A stretch of DNA of 64,000 bases from Ypsolopha sequella (Eukaryota > Arthropoda > Insecta > Lepidoptera > Ypsolophidae): positions 23,078,069 to 23,142,068 of the forward strand of contig OW203993.1 in assembly GCA_934047225.1 (NCBI GenBank), read 5' to 3'. The notes under the pieces were generated by a model that worked only from the letters and a program-made list of their open reading frames with translations, was not told the DNA's origin and did no database searches. Positions 52,790 to 62,960 of the stretch are shown here, piece by piece (position 1 is the stretch's first letter; the number at the start of each line of letters is the position of its first letter). Position numbers and translations under genes: made by a program.

Positions 52790-55630
52790 CGTTGCGCTCT
52801 AAAAAATGCAATATTTGGGCATCTTTAGACCGCAGTATGAACAAATTGTCCTGATGGGTGATTTTAACACATGTATTATAAAAAATGATCACAGAACAAG
52901 AGCCCTCAAGTCTATGATGGATTCTCTCAATCTTAATATTCTACCGTCGGGTCCTACACACTTCGCACCTGGTTGTACTCCATCTCTTCTCGATTTAATA
53001 ATCACTTCTTCTCTTGACCACGTCGTTAACCATGGTCAATTTAATGCCTCATGTTTTTCTCATCACGATCTTGTTTTCTTATCGTACAATCTTCGTCCTC
53101 CTAAGTTGAAACATAAGTTCCTTCTTCTCCGTAACTTCAGTGGTATTGACTTGGAGGCGCTTCGTGGGGATGTGAGTGGAATGGACTGGTCATCTATTAC
53201 TCAAACATCTTCTATAGATGGCAAAGTTGAACGCTTTAACGAACTCTTGATATCCCTGTTTGACAAACATGCTCCACTTAAAAAGACGAGAGTAAAGCAC
53301 CTTCCAGCACCATGGCTCACTCAAGACATAAAGTCACTCATGGCTCAAAGAGACAGAGCTTGCGTTCGCTGTAGAAGTGACCCCTCTGAGCAAAATATCC
53401 AGCGATACAAAATTCTACGTAACCGCTGCAATAAAGTTTGTAGAAATGCAAAGCGTCAGCATATATTTGAGTCCATTCAAAACTGTCCTTCTAATAACCT
53501 CTGGAAATTCTTGAAAACTCTGGGCGTCGGTAAGTCTAAATCTAGACCTTTCTCTAATATTGATTTAAATGCGCTTAACCAGCACTTTAGCTCACCTTCT
53601 TCCTCTCTCTCTAGCGCTGATAAGTTGAACACCCTCACGTCTCTTCAAAACTGTACCCCATCTAACTATCCTCCCTTTGATTTCCATGAGATAACCTCTG
53701 GTGATGTTCAGAAGATTCTTCGGTCTATAACTACCAAGGCCGTCGGTGACGACGGTCTTAGTAGGGATATGCTTGCTCCTATCTCTAATTTTATAGCTCC
53801 CATAATAGCGGATATTATCAACTGCTCCCTGACAACAGGTTCCTTTCCCAGTGCTTGGAAAAAAGCACACGTCATCCCGCTTCCCAAAAAACCGAATCCT
53901 TCCTGCTTTACTGATTTTCGCCCTATTTCCTTGCTCCCTATCCTTTCAAAAGTTTTAGAACATATCGTGCACGACCAATTTGCCGATTTTCTCTCAAAAA
54001 ACCTTCTCCTTAGTCCTCACCAGTCCGGCTTTCGACCGGGCCACAGCACTGTCACAGCCCTCGTCAAAGTGACGGATGACTTGCGTCTCAACATAGAGCA
54101 GAAGAATCTTACTGTCCTAACACTGCTAGATTTCAGTAATGCCTTCAACACTGTCGATTATGACATACTTGTGGGAGTGCTGAGATCTCTTAATGTCTCC
54201 CCTTTGGTTGTCTCATGGTTTGAATCCTATCTTCATGGCAGAAAACAACTAATCAAAGTTGACAGTTGCTATTCTAACTGGTGTGATCTTACATCTGGTG
54301 TTCCTCAGGGTGGTGTCCTCTCTCCTATTCTGTTTTCGGTCTTTATTAACTCTATCACTTCTGCCCTTTCCTCTTCCTTTCATCTATATGCTGACGATCT
54401 TCAGCTGTACTCAGCAGCTCCAATTGACGACATTGACAATGCCATAGCCACAACCAATGCAGACCTTGCGGCTATTAAAGATTGGACAAAACGCTATGGG
54501 CTTAATGTCAATCCGAAAAAGTCGCAAGTAATTATCATTGGTAGCCAATACTACATATCGAGACTGAAAACTGATAATATTGCAAGTGTGGTTTTTGGTG
54601 ATGAAGTTCTACAATATAGCGAAACTGTCAAAAACTTGGGCGTAATCATGGATCAGACCTTGTCATGGGAGAGTCATGTTAAGGAAGTTAGCCGTAGGAT
54701 GTACGGTTCATTTCACTCACTGAAGCGCCTTCAGTACTTCTTGCCTTTGCAAACTAGAATTACTCTAGCCCAATCTCTTCTTCTACCTCTTCTTGACTAT
54801 GCTGACATTGTGTTCTTGGATGCCACCGAGGAGTTGCTCAACAAACTGGAACGTCTTCAGAATTTGGCTATCAGATTTATTTTTGATTTGCGAAAGTTTG
54901 ATCATGTGTCCGAGTTTCGACGTAAACTGAAGTGGCTTCCAATACGCTATCGGAGGTATAGTCATATCCTATCTCTACTATACAATGTTTTAAATAATCC
55001 TTCCTCCCCTAAATACCTAAAAGATAGGTTCAATTTTCGCACTGACATGAGCAACAGGAATCTTCGGCCTTCTCATGATCTTATGTTATCTATACCAACT
55101 CATTACACGGAACGTTACTCTGGATCTTTTACAGTGGACGCTGTCCGTCTTTGGAATGATCTTCCACACTCCCTTAAAAGTCTTCCCTCAACCGCTTCCT
55201 TCAAATTCAACTTGAAGAAGCACTTTTTGTCCTCTCAGCAGCTCTAGCTACTAGTATGTATGTATCGTACGTATTTATGTAGTGTATCATATTTAATATA
55301 TTATATGTATATATATATATATTATTTTAATACCCACTTTTTGTTTAGTTTTTAGACCGTTAGGTCGTTAGGTATACTTTTAGGTTAGTAGTGTATGTTG
55401 ACTATCATATTTATTATAGTTACATACATATTTATATCACTCATTATGCACATATTTATATCACTTAATAAGCCAATGTAAAATTTTCTTCATCTTTGTC
55501 ATTTATGGTTGACTGGAAGAAATTTCTTTCTGAAATAAGTCCGCCTTTGCCCTGTATTTCTCTTAAATCTGTATTTATCTGTGTTTTTGTGTGCAATAAA
55601 GTGTTTATTATTATTATTATTATTATTATC
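52790..55630 (+). mobile_element. 5'-truncated LINE with open RT reading frame and (TTA)n tail
   Basis: A CR1/L2-like non-LTR retrotransposon copy. The 5' end falls within the endonuclease domain. The 3' UTR has gactggaagaaat, gtccgcctttgcc and caataaagtg, and ends in TTA repeats at about 55606-55630. The UTR matches the fragments at 17505 and 19865. I could not identify a target duplication. Confidence 0.88.
52806..55247 (+). CDS. LINE ORF2: partial endonuclease and full reverse transcriptase, 813 codons
   Basis: This ORF would copy element RNA into DNA at a nicked target. Residues about 1-95 are the C-terminal part of an apurinic-type endonuclease (GDFN near 18; SLLDLIITSS; SHHDLV). The RT domain shows the PISLLPILSKVLE block, GFRPGHST, motif A LLDFSNAF with Asp442, motif B GVPQGGVLSP and motif C YADD at 528-531. 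The C-terminal tail holds VRLWNDLPHSLKSLPS. The ATG at 52806 follows an in-frame TAA at 52800 and lies at the truncation point, so it is not the native start. No internal stops are present, which suggests a young insertion. The CR1/L2-side clade call is tentative. Confidence 0.9.
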   Translation: MQYLGIFRPQYEQIVLMGDFNTCIIKNDHRTRALKSMMDSLNLNILPSGPTHFAPGCTPSLLDLIITSSLDHVVNHGQFNASCFSHHDLVFLSYNLRPPKLKHKFLLLRNFSGIDLEALRGDVSGMDWSSITQTSSIDGKVERFNELLISLFDKHAPLKKTRVKHLPAPWLTQDIKSLMAQRDRACVRCRSDPSEQNIQRYKILRNRCNKVCRNAKRQHIFESIQNCPSNNLWKFLKTLGVGKSKSRPFSNIDLNALNQHFSSPSSSLSSADKLNTLTSLQNCTPSNYPPFDFHEITSGDVQKILRSITTKAVGDDGLSRDMLAPISNFIAPIIADIINCSLTTGSFPSAWKKAHVIPLPKKPNPSCFTDFRPISLLPILSKVLEHIVHDQFADFLSKNLLLSPHQSGFRPGHSTVTALVKVTDDLRLNIEQKNLTVLTLLDFSNAFNTVDYDILVGVLRSLNVSPLVVSWFESYLHGRKQLIKVDSCYSNWCDLTSGVPQGGVLSPILFSVFINSITSALSSSFHLYADDLQLYSAAPIDDIDNAIATTNADLAAIKDWTKRYGLNVNPKKSQVIIIGSQYYISRLKTDNIASVVFGDEVLQYSETVKNLGVIMDQTLSWESHVKEVSRRMYGSFHSLKRLQYFLPLQTRITLAQSLLLPLLDYADIVFLDATEELLNKLERLQNLAIRFIFDLRKFDHVSEFRRKLKWLPIRYRRYSHILSLLYNVLNNPSSPKYLKDRFNFRTDMSNRNLRPSHDLMLSIPTHYTERYSGSFTVDAVRLWNDLPHSLKSLPSTASFKFNLKKHFLSSQQL

Positions 55631-56020
55631 TTGTTTGATCTGTCAAGATAAAATCCAGATCCTTTAAAAAATACAGTAGCTAGTTAAGAATACTAACTTA
55701 AGACTTACCAAAGCATAATTGAATAAAGTAGTTTGGTATATGCACAAAAAAATTGCAGGTTAACCGAGAGTTTTTCGTACCCGAGAACCCAAAATTTAGA
55801 TCGACAACTAGCACTTTATTTTCAAATTAAATACCTATATATGGCAATAAAGTCTTATAAAGGCTTATAAAATATTATACTTGGTACGTACACCAGACTG
55901 AAATACTGATTTTCCATGGTGTTTTGAGTTCCACACAACAGGTGTAAAATTAACAAGGAAATATGCTTCCTGCCGTGAGACTGTGCCTTGTATGTTCTTA
56001 GTTAGTATGATTACTCTTAT
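55631..56020. other. Unassigned sequence
   Basis: AT-rich, no gene or recognised repeat. Confidence 0.4.
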
Positions 56021-56425
56021 GAAATTTTCGGACACGAGCCCCGGTCTATTATTTTCGGACCCTAGCCCCAGTCTTTTATTTTCGGACCCTAGCCCCGGTC
56101 TATTATTTTCGGACCCTAGTCCCGGTCTATTATTTTCGGACCCTAGCCCCGGTCTATTATTTTCGGACCCTAGCTCCAGTATTATTTTCGGACCCAAACT
56201 CTGGTCTATTATTTTTGGACTCGAGCCACGTTCTGATATTTTCGGACCTTAGCTCAGGTCTATTATTTTTGGACTCGAGCCACGGTCTATTAGTTTCGGA
56301 CCCTAGCCCAGGTCTATTATTTTGGACTCGAGCTACGGTCTATTATTTTCGGACCCAAGCCCCGGTCTATTATTTTTGGATTTGAGCCACGATCTGATAT
56401 TTTCGGACCCGAGTCCTGGTCTATT
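56021..56425. repeat. 27-bp minisatellite, about 15 copies
   Basis: The unit is ttttcggaccctagccccgg plus tctatta. Copies 2-5 are nearly identical. From about copy 8, cggaccc-type and tggactcgag-type units alternate, a 54-bp higher-order period. Two copies have 1-2 bp deletions. Because 27 is a multiple of three, both strands stay open for part of the array; those frames are not genes. Confidence 0.92.
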
Positions 56426-56769
56426 AATTATTTATTCTGTGCCCCGCGGTTCAGAAATTTTACATTTAACAGTTCCATGGAAAGAACATGCTTAGACAGG
56501 GCTAAAATACGGTGTGGATAATGAATTTTATTTTGGTGCAAAATAAGTAGGCATGTGGATGATTTCATTTCATTTCATTGTGATTGTGTGTTAATTTTTG
56601 CTAAACTCAGTTGTAAGCGTAACTATGCCCTTACCCAGCGAAAATAAAATCTATTTAAATTATCCTCACATTTATTTCAGCCTTTCTTTACAATGTGAAA
56701 TTAAATGAAATATCTTTAATACAAACCATATTCTTTCCGTGGACTCTTCATTTGCATTTCACAGTTCAT

Positions 56770-56822
56770 ACTTGGGAACGCCTCTGACACCCCTTCAGGG
56801 ATTTATGTCGTGGCGATATATC
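56770..56822 (+). repeat. SINE 3' end fragment
   Basis: tgggaacgcctctgacaccc and gatttatgtcgtggcgatat match the 3' end of the SINE at 5640-5935. Confidence 0.55.
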
Positions 56823-56954
56823 TGTGTTTTATTGTACTTCTTTCCTACGTCTATAAACCCATCTAATACGTAATATTAGATTGGTCAAAGCCCGTCCGTC
56901 CGTCAATGTAATACCGTCTATAGTTCAACATTCACTTTCTATCCAGTACGTAGT

Positions 56955-57875
56955 CAGTGCCGGATTAAGGCTACTTGATGCCCTAAGCAATCCACGCCTA
57001 TGGGCCCCCTATCCACTCAATCATCCCCAATCAACGCCCAATCAAATTCCCTTATCCACTAGGAAACCAGTATTAGGTCTTTAAAAAAAAAGTGTGAGTC
57101 AGACTCGCGTACCTGGAGTTCCGTATTGTGGATGATAAATTTAATTTTGTAATTTTTTTCGTGAATTTCGCTACCGCTTTATTTTTCCTGTAATCTTTAC
57201 GTAAACACATATTACTATGATTTATTTCATAGTTTTGGTCTACCAGTTTTGGATATAAAGGTGGGGGGACATACATTTTTTATTTTTTCAAGGATTTCTC
57301 GAAATAGATGCAGTTAAATATATATTTAATAAGCATTACCTTTCATGTGCTAGAAAATACATTTTCAATGCAAGTGCTCGTGAAGGCCCATTTTTTATGC
57401 ATCAAAACCAAACAGAAAGTCGATTATTTTGCCCTAGGGCTTTATTATTATTATTATTTTTTATTTATTTGCAATGGTTGGCTAACCTGCAGCCTTTCCT
57501 GTGTACCATAGATGTTATACTTTTTGTTTTCCACTGTTTAACGGCTCTAGATACAGTCCTTTTGAGCCAATTATAATTTAAAGTTCACAAGATTAATTTG
57601 TTTTCATTTCTCACACTACGCATTGAAAAACGTAGTATGATACACGGGCGTAAAAGCAATAAATTACTCGGTTACGTTTAAAACACTCGCTACTCTCGTG
57701 TTTTAAATCGTCCTCGTAATTTATTCCTTTTCGCCCTTGTAGCATGATTTACTATAATAAGCATTCCCTTTCATGTGCTAGAAAATACATTTTCGTTGCT
57801 TTTTAATGGTGCCCCCCGAGACGTGATGCCCTAATAAGGAATTGCTTAATTTGCTTATAGGCTAATCCGGCACTG
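56955..57875. mobile_element. hAT-type non-autonomous element with 8-bp target duplication
   Basis: Inverted ends CAGTGCCGGATTA, with further pairing of gatgccctaa near both ends. The flanks tacgtagt (56947-56954) and tatgtagt (57876-57883) match at seven of eight bases, as expected for the hAT superfamily. No transposase is present; repeat family A copy 3 lies inside. Confidence 0.85.
57367..57755 (+). repeat. Dispersed repeat family A, copy 3, flanked by 39-bp direct repeats
   Basis: It is inserted inside the hAT-type element. A 39-bp sequence ending ctagaaaatacattttc is present immediately before (57328-57366) and after (57756-57794), differing at one base. Confidence 0.88.
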
Positions 57876-58044
57876 TATGTAGTAACACGCTATCTGGCGT
57901 GGTAAATTACAATTTGTGGGTGTTATTATTATCATTGCATGCATTGAACACGAAATCATTGCATATGTGGTCTGAAATTTAAGTTACATGAATAAATTGC
58001 GACTGAATCTAGCAATTATTATATAAGTACTAGAGATTTTATTC

Positions 58045-58125
58045 TACATACAAGGTGAAATTTAAGCAACCGCCCGAATTCATACTGGAGACTCGGTTAG
58101 TAGTCAGGAACAATGTTTAATACCC
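58045..58125. mobile_element. Half copy of MITE family B
   Basis: acaaggtgaaatttaagcaa, cgaattcatactggagactc and ggttagtag match the left arm, as does 30755-30830. Confidence 0.65.
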
Positions 58126-58229
58126 CTTCAGGTGAAATGAGAAAAAAAATATTTATTTATACAATACAATACATATATTTATACATTTTGCTCCTGTACT
58201 GCCTGTACTAGGAATTTTATTAGGTTTAC

Positions 58230-58425
58230 ATGTAAGTAATTTTGGGGAACCGAGCGAAGCGGAGCGCGGCGACCCCTTAGTTTTAACAGAAATGTGATAT
58301 ATGCCCAGGCAGATCATGATATGCCCAATTCTACGATGTGCCGATGACAGCTATACCGCCATCCATCGGTCCTGGGCTTGGTGGGCCACCTGGTTGTAAC
58401 TGTTTGAGAGCTATACATATAACTA
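58230..58425 (+). repeat. Copy of the cgagcgaagcggagcg repeat joined to SINE-like sequence
   Basis: It matches 40395-40445 and 40855-40915 as one continuous piece, giving the empty site for the foldback at 40449. It is followed by ccgccatccatcggtcctgg and gtttgagagct. Confidence 0.65.
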
Positions 58426-58427
58426 GA

Positions 58428-58600
58428 ATAGAATAGAATATATTTTATTGTCGAGTCATAGATAGGTAAGCAGATCTTAAAAAGTAATATGTTCCGTATG
58501 CTCTACCGTTAGGCGTACAATTTTCAATATACAAAATAATTGATTCATTTAAGATAAATAAAAAAAAAAAAAAAGATTAATAATAATAATAATAAAGGCG
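58428..58600 (-). repeat. Reverse-oriented LINE 3' end and A/TAA runs
   Basis: agaatagaatagaatatatt reads on the minus strand as AATATATTC with ATTCT repeats. An A-run at about 58559-58575 and TAA repeats follow. Confidence 0.5.
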
Positions 58601-59365
58601 TAGGGATGTGACGACCCCATCGCCCTCTGGTATGTCCAGTACGTCCAGTGCAATCAGTCACCGCAGGGCGGCTTGTGGCGAGCCGATGGTGAGTGGCGAC
58701 ACCACGGACCCTACCTCCAGGGGACACTATCACACATGCGCTTACACACACACATACACACAGAAACACACTCCCTACCTCTGCGCTTGCCTTAACCAGC
58801 CGGCCAGAGTGGAGATGCAAGAGCGGAACCTATGCTCCAGGTTGGAAGTGTAAAATGTCATAACGCCGGGGGCACTTGACTGTTAGAAGGATCTTGCGCC
58901 CCGCAGACTCACCTCTCGACAACCTTAGCTGCTTACATAGTGTTGCCCCCTGGCCGCCCTGTGGTGGCTAGATAGGGGGCCCACAACGGCTATCCTGGTG
59001 GATAGTTATTAAGCAGCAAGTCACCATCTGCCATATTTAAATTTGTGAGAGATTTTCGAGGCAGATGTCCGTTATCTCACTCCATAGCCCTGTTATCCGG
59101 CCCATTTAGCATCCCATCCTCATAGCCCACTCCAAGTCGCTTCCTTCCTGGCAATAGTTTGGCAACTGTGGGGGACTGTCCGTTAGTGTATCACAATGAT
59201 ACATTGAGGGAGAGGCCCCCATGGATGCAGCCATCTCACATCTAGATTAAATGGTACCAAAGGCCTCTTCAATGTTGGCTTCGGCCCCATGAATGCCTTT
59301 CAAATGACCGGGTCCCTATGGGCCCGTGACTGAAAAGTGTACCTACATAATAATAATAATAATAA
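58600..59365 (+). mobile_element. GC-rich LINE 3' UTR with (TAA)n tail
   Basis: gcggcttgtggcgagccgat, ccccgcagactcacctctcg, cttagctgcttacatagtgt and gccgccctgtggtggctaga form a long, GC-rich, non-coding 3' region ending in TAA repeats at about 59347-59364. I associate it with R1-type LINEs of moths. The small frames here have no domain. Confidence 0.65.
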
Positions 59366-59907
59366 TTGTGACAATTGTGTCAAATCAAACATAAAATTGA
59401 ATTGCATATATCAAATATTACAAATATACCTATCATTCCTAATAAGGCTTAAAAAAATCACAATTTACATTTTTTAACATATCACTCGTTGTTAATTTCT
59501 AAAATATCTGTTACGTAGTAGTAAGACTTTTTTATTAAGAAATCTTGTAATTTCATCTTGTATAATGCAATACTAACGTAAGGGCGCACCGAGCGTTTGC
59601 CTTTGTCTCTATCTTTTTCTTTGTGTGTAAAGAGTAAAGTAAATAACAAAACTTTTGCACTTTTTCCATGCTTTTCGTTGTTATTTTCATCATATTGTTT
59701 TTAAATAAAAAAATATCCTGTATAAACGCTTCAGTTATCTTTGAACTTTATTTTAGTAAATGAATCATCATATCAAATTACTTATTTATATAAAAAAATA
59801 GGGAAAATTGGAAAAAAAATACTCGAAAAGAGGTAACTTTGCGAATTTATGCTATCGAGCCAACTTTATCACATCGTGTTTCCATCGTGTATACTGTCTA
59901 AAGTAGG
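59366..59907. other. Unassigned sequence
   Basis: AT-rich, nothing recognised. Confidence 0.4.
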
Positions 59908-60446
59908 GCCATCGAGTGATGGCACCTATGACGTTTAAATGCCTACCAAGTTTCGTAATTATTTATGAGTATGTGTCAATAAAACAATGTAATACTTCAT
60001 TGTTGATAGTGATGTACTCCTCGTTTCGGTTACTATTTTTCGACTTTCATGTTGCCGTTATTTTGTAAATAGACTTGTTATAGAAACAAATACTATAGCA
60101 AAAGTTTCAATTTTTTTTTAACTCAAAGGGCCGACTATTTAAGGCAATTCAACGGGGAGTGTTAGTAGCTGAATTGTAGTCACTAAATAAAGTGTTCTCC
60201 TCTCCTTAATCCTATGGCTCCGCTTCTTTCCAAACTGTTTAATTGTGAAACAGTCACTTTTTAGATTTTATGGATACTTTGTAAGCAGATTTGGCACATT
60301 TAACTTGTGTATTATTATGTTGAATGTTGTATGACGTGTCTAATGTTGAGTAAACTCACACTTGATTTTTATTTTTAACCGAAATTTTAAATGTGTCTCA
60401 TCACTAAACGCATCTGTCATAGGTGCCATTACTCGATGGCTCTACT
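59908..60446. mobile_element. 540-bp DNA element with gccatcgagtgatggcacc ends
   Basis: gggccatcgagtgatggcac plus ctatgac at the left is inverted at the right (gtcataggtgccattactcg plus atggctc). TA lies at both borders. No coding capacity. Confidence 0.75.
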
Positions 60447-60904
60447 GTAGTATAATACCAATATATTTCCCTAGATTTTAATTTAATTGTTTACTACTTC
60501 AAACAAGGGTTATAAAAACGTGTTTGTATGTGTAAAAAGCTCGGTGTTGAGACCGGCATCAGCTCTACCACCTATATTGTCTATGTTATCCATATTTAAA
60601 TAGAAAAGAGTTAGAATTCGCGAATATACACTAAGAGTTATGTGTGCTATAGTGCAGGCGTGGCATTTTGTATGATTCAAGCTTAAGACAATGGTAATTT
60701 CATTAACATCTAAATGTGAATTATTCTCATATTTCCGTAAGTAAGAAGATATGAAGTAAGTGTACCTACATGAATAAATGTAAAAATATGCATATAGTTG
60801 CATTATGTTGAGTTAAGAATTTCTAAAAGTAACTATATTATCCAGCAGATAGTAGGTGAAAACTTAAGGTGGGCCATTATGCTCAGCTGCCATATAAATG
60901 CTTT
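60447..60904. other. Unassigned sequence with a SINE-like fragment
   Basis: A short SINE-like piece (agctcggtgttgagaccggc, agctctacc) lies at about 60538-60575. The frame at 60510-60803 has no domain. Confidence 0.35.
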
Positions 60905-61400
60905 AGGTGTTTTTGACGTCCTGATGGCTTTGATCTCAATGAAACTTTGCACACATCTTTAATATGTTTCCCTTCCCCCCACACCGCACTCCGACCCATC
61001 TCTCATCAAGAGGTGCAAGACTGCGAGATATTAAAAAAGCGCCGAATTTGGGAAATGGTTCCAGGTAAAAATGGTTTTCGATGAAACGGTAACTTTTTAA
61101 TTGTATAAATGTGTCACCACTTAGTCTTCTTTACTTGAACCATGTCTGTATTTATCTCTTTTTTCTTTCCAGTATAGACAGAAATTATAAAACTTGCTAA
61201 ACTTTGCGTAAAAACGAGGCAATATTCATGATATCCTGACAGCTATTATGATGGTGTTTCATCAAATTTTGCTTTTTGGACTGCATAGAGACGTAGTTAG
61301 ATGTTGCTAGATAATACTTAGGAAAAAAAATTTTAAGAAAATAAGCTGTTGATTTCACATTCAGTTTTTACTTTTTGAAAATTCCAGGCGTAAAGATATA
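60905..61400 (-). repeat. Dispersed repeat family E, inverted copy 2
   Basis: Inverse of 13020-13590. The copies share the left end near cgtaaag and several 15-25 bp blocks, with small indels. Confidence 0.75.
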
Positions 61401-62019
61401 TACATGTATAAGATATACTAACCTCTTTGTGCATTGCTTTTTAATATTGTTTTTTAATTATAATAAATATAAGTAATTTTGAACACCAATTTTACAATAC
61501 AGTCTGGGTCTGATACTGAATAAAAAGATATTCATAAGTCATAAGCCTAGACCAAACGGCTGGACTAAGGTAAATTAAATTTGGACTGCAAGTTTCTTAT
61601 GTAACGTAGACATCAGCTAAGAAAGAAAATTTTAAGAAATTCCCACAGGATCGATAGAAATGGGATCCACGCAATGCTGCGGTGCGTTAAAACTTGTTAA
61701 GACCTTTTTAAATTTCGTTTTGTTCGTCTTTCTGAAAGCAGTATTGATTCAATACTCAAAAACTGTTCTTAATCTGTTTGCTTGCAGGGGACGAGTTCGT
61801 TCGGCGATAAAATAAATTTCTATTGTTACATTTTTTTCGTTCGTAAGATGATTAAGAAAATTTCAAAACGTTACGAATACTTGCGTAGGTTTGTAAAAAG
61901 CTTTTAGAGCTTTTTTAGCTTTTTTTTAATTTTATAATTATTATATTATGTAACTAATTAATTACGTGAATCTCTAAGTCTAAATTAACAACGGTCGTAT
62001 AGATCATAACGAGCTAAAA
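61401..62019. other. Unassigned sequence
   Basis: No gene or repeat recognised. Confidence 0.4.
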
Positions 62020-62065
62020 CAAATTCAAATTCAAATTTATTTATTCACAAAACAAAAACAAAGAA
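62020..62065 (-). repeat. Reverse-oriented LINE tail
   Basis: attcaaattcaaatttattt reads in reverse as an AAATAAATTTG end with AATTTG repeats. Confidence 0.5.
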
Positions 62066-62106
62066 ATATTCAGAAAACATATAGTTGATAGTAGTAGGTA
62101 CTAACA

Positions 62107-62330
62107 TTGGCGATTTCTAGTCCCCACAGTAGGATTCACTGGGTGGTAGGGACTAGCTTCCTTTATCATTATATTGGTAAGGACACATGTACTGTTTCAC
62201 AATATTGCACTATATTTTATAACTCCAACCGGTTTCGCCTCACGGCATCATCAAGGAATAACAAACGGGAAACTATTAAATATAAGGAATTAATACGTTA
62301 TATTGCAGATGGTAAAAATTAAAACGCAGC
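62107..62330 (-). mobile_element. Penelope-like fragment with hammerhead-like core
   Basis: On the minus strand: ccttgatgatgccgtgaggc then gaaaccggttggagt. The TGATGA and GAAAC halves flank a GCC/GGC stem as in type I hammerheads of Penelope-like elements. C-to-T changes are seen at the first base of CTGATGA and at the expected cleavage-site C (ggtt for ggtc). The 71-codon frame here is not a gene. Confidence 0.55.
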
Positions 62331-62334
62331 TTAA

Positions 62335-62672
62335 CGCAAAGTGCACAACTTAACTTTGTTCTTTTTGTTTAGAAAATTAAAATTGAAAAGCGTTTTGATC
62401 TGTGCCATTTGACGCCAATAGTTTAGTATTAGTGAGGTTTACAAAGCAAAAGTTTGAAATTGTATACACAATTAGTCAAATCTTCTCAAAAACAACTTAA
62501 AATGCTGTTTTAAGTTTGTTTGGATCAGATCGTGACTAATTGTGCATTAAATTTCAAACTCATGCTTTATAAACCGCACTAATACTGAACTATTGGTGTT
62601 AACTGCCACATACCAAAATGTTTTTAACAATGTTTTAAACAAGAAATACAAAGTTAAGTTATGCACTTCATG
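62335..62672. mobile_element. 340-bp foldback MITE
   Basis: gtgcacaacttaactttg, ccaatagtttagtattagtg and acacaattagtca at the left are inverted at the right (tgactaattgtg, cactaatactgaactattgg, caaagttaagttatgcac). Confidence 0.75.
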
Positions 62673-62726
62673 CAAAGCGACTGACGATTAACCTTTATAC
62701 AGTTTCTACAAATAAACATAATCTCT

Positions 62727-62960
62727 ATGGTACTTTCATTCAAAACCATGTGTTCTCAAAGTGATAATATGAGCTTCAACGTGCCGGCTATTTTAGAGCC
62801 TAATGGTTTAGCACGTGACGATGGCAAGAGGCCGGATGGTATGACGCTCATCCCATGGAAGAATGGGCGGCCGTTGGTGTGGGATGCAACTTGCGTCTGT
62901 CAGATAGCACAACCAGCGGGTACCCGGTCTTTCCACCGGTCATGCAACTGGACAAGATAA
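62727..62960 (+). pseudogene. Remnant of a widespread mobile-element ORF
   Basis: It encodes [18 protein letters not shown] and [16 protein letters not shown], a block I have seen in retroelement-type ORFs of many animals but cannot place in a named family with certainty. The frame loses similarity after VWDATCV and stops soon after, so it is a fragment. Confidence 0.5.

Noticed and set aside
55865..56252. Repeat proteins on both strands
   Set aside because: They follow from the 27-bp period of the minisatellite; two indels break the frames, and there is no start context or domain.
56021..56425. CRISPR array
   Set aside because: Units are contiguous with no unique spacers, and the context is a eukaryotic genome.
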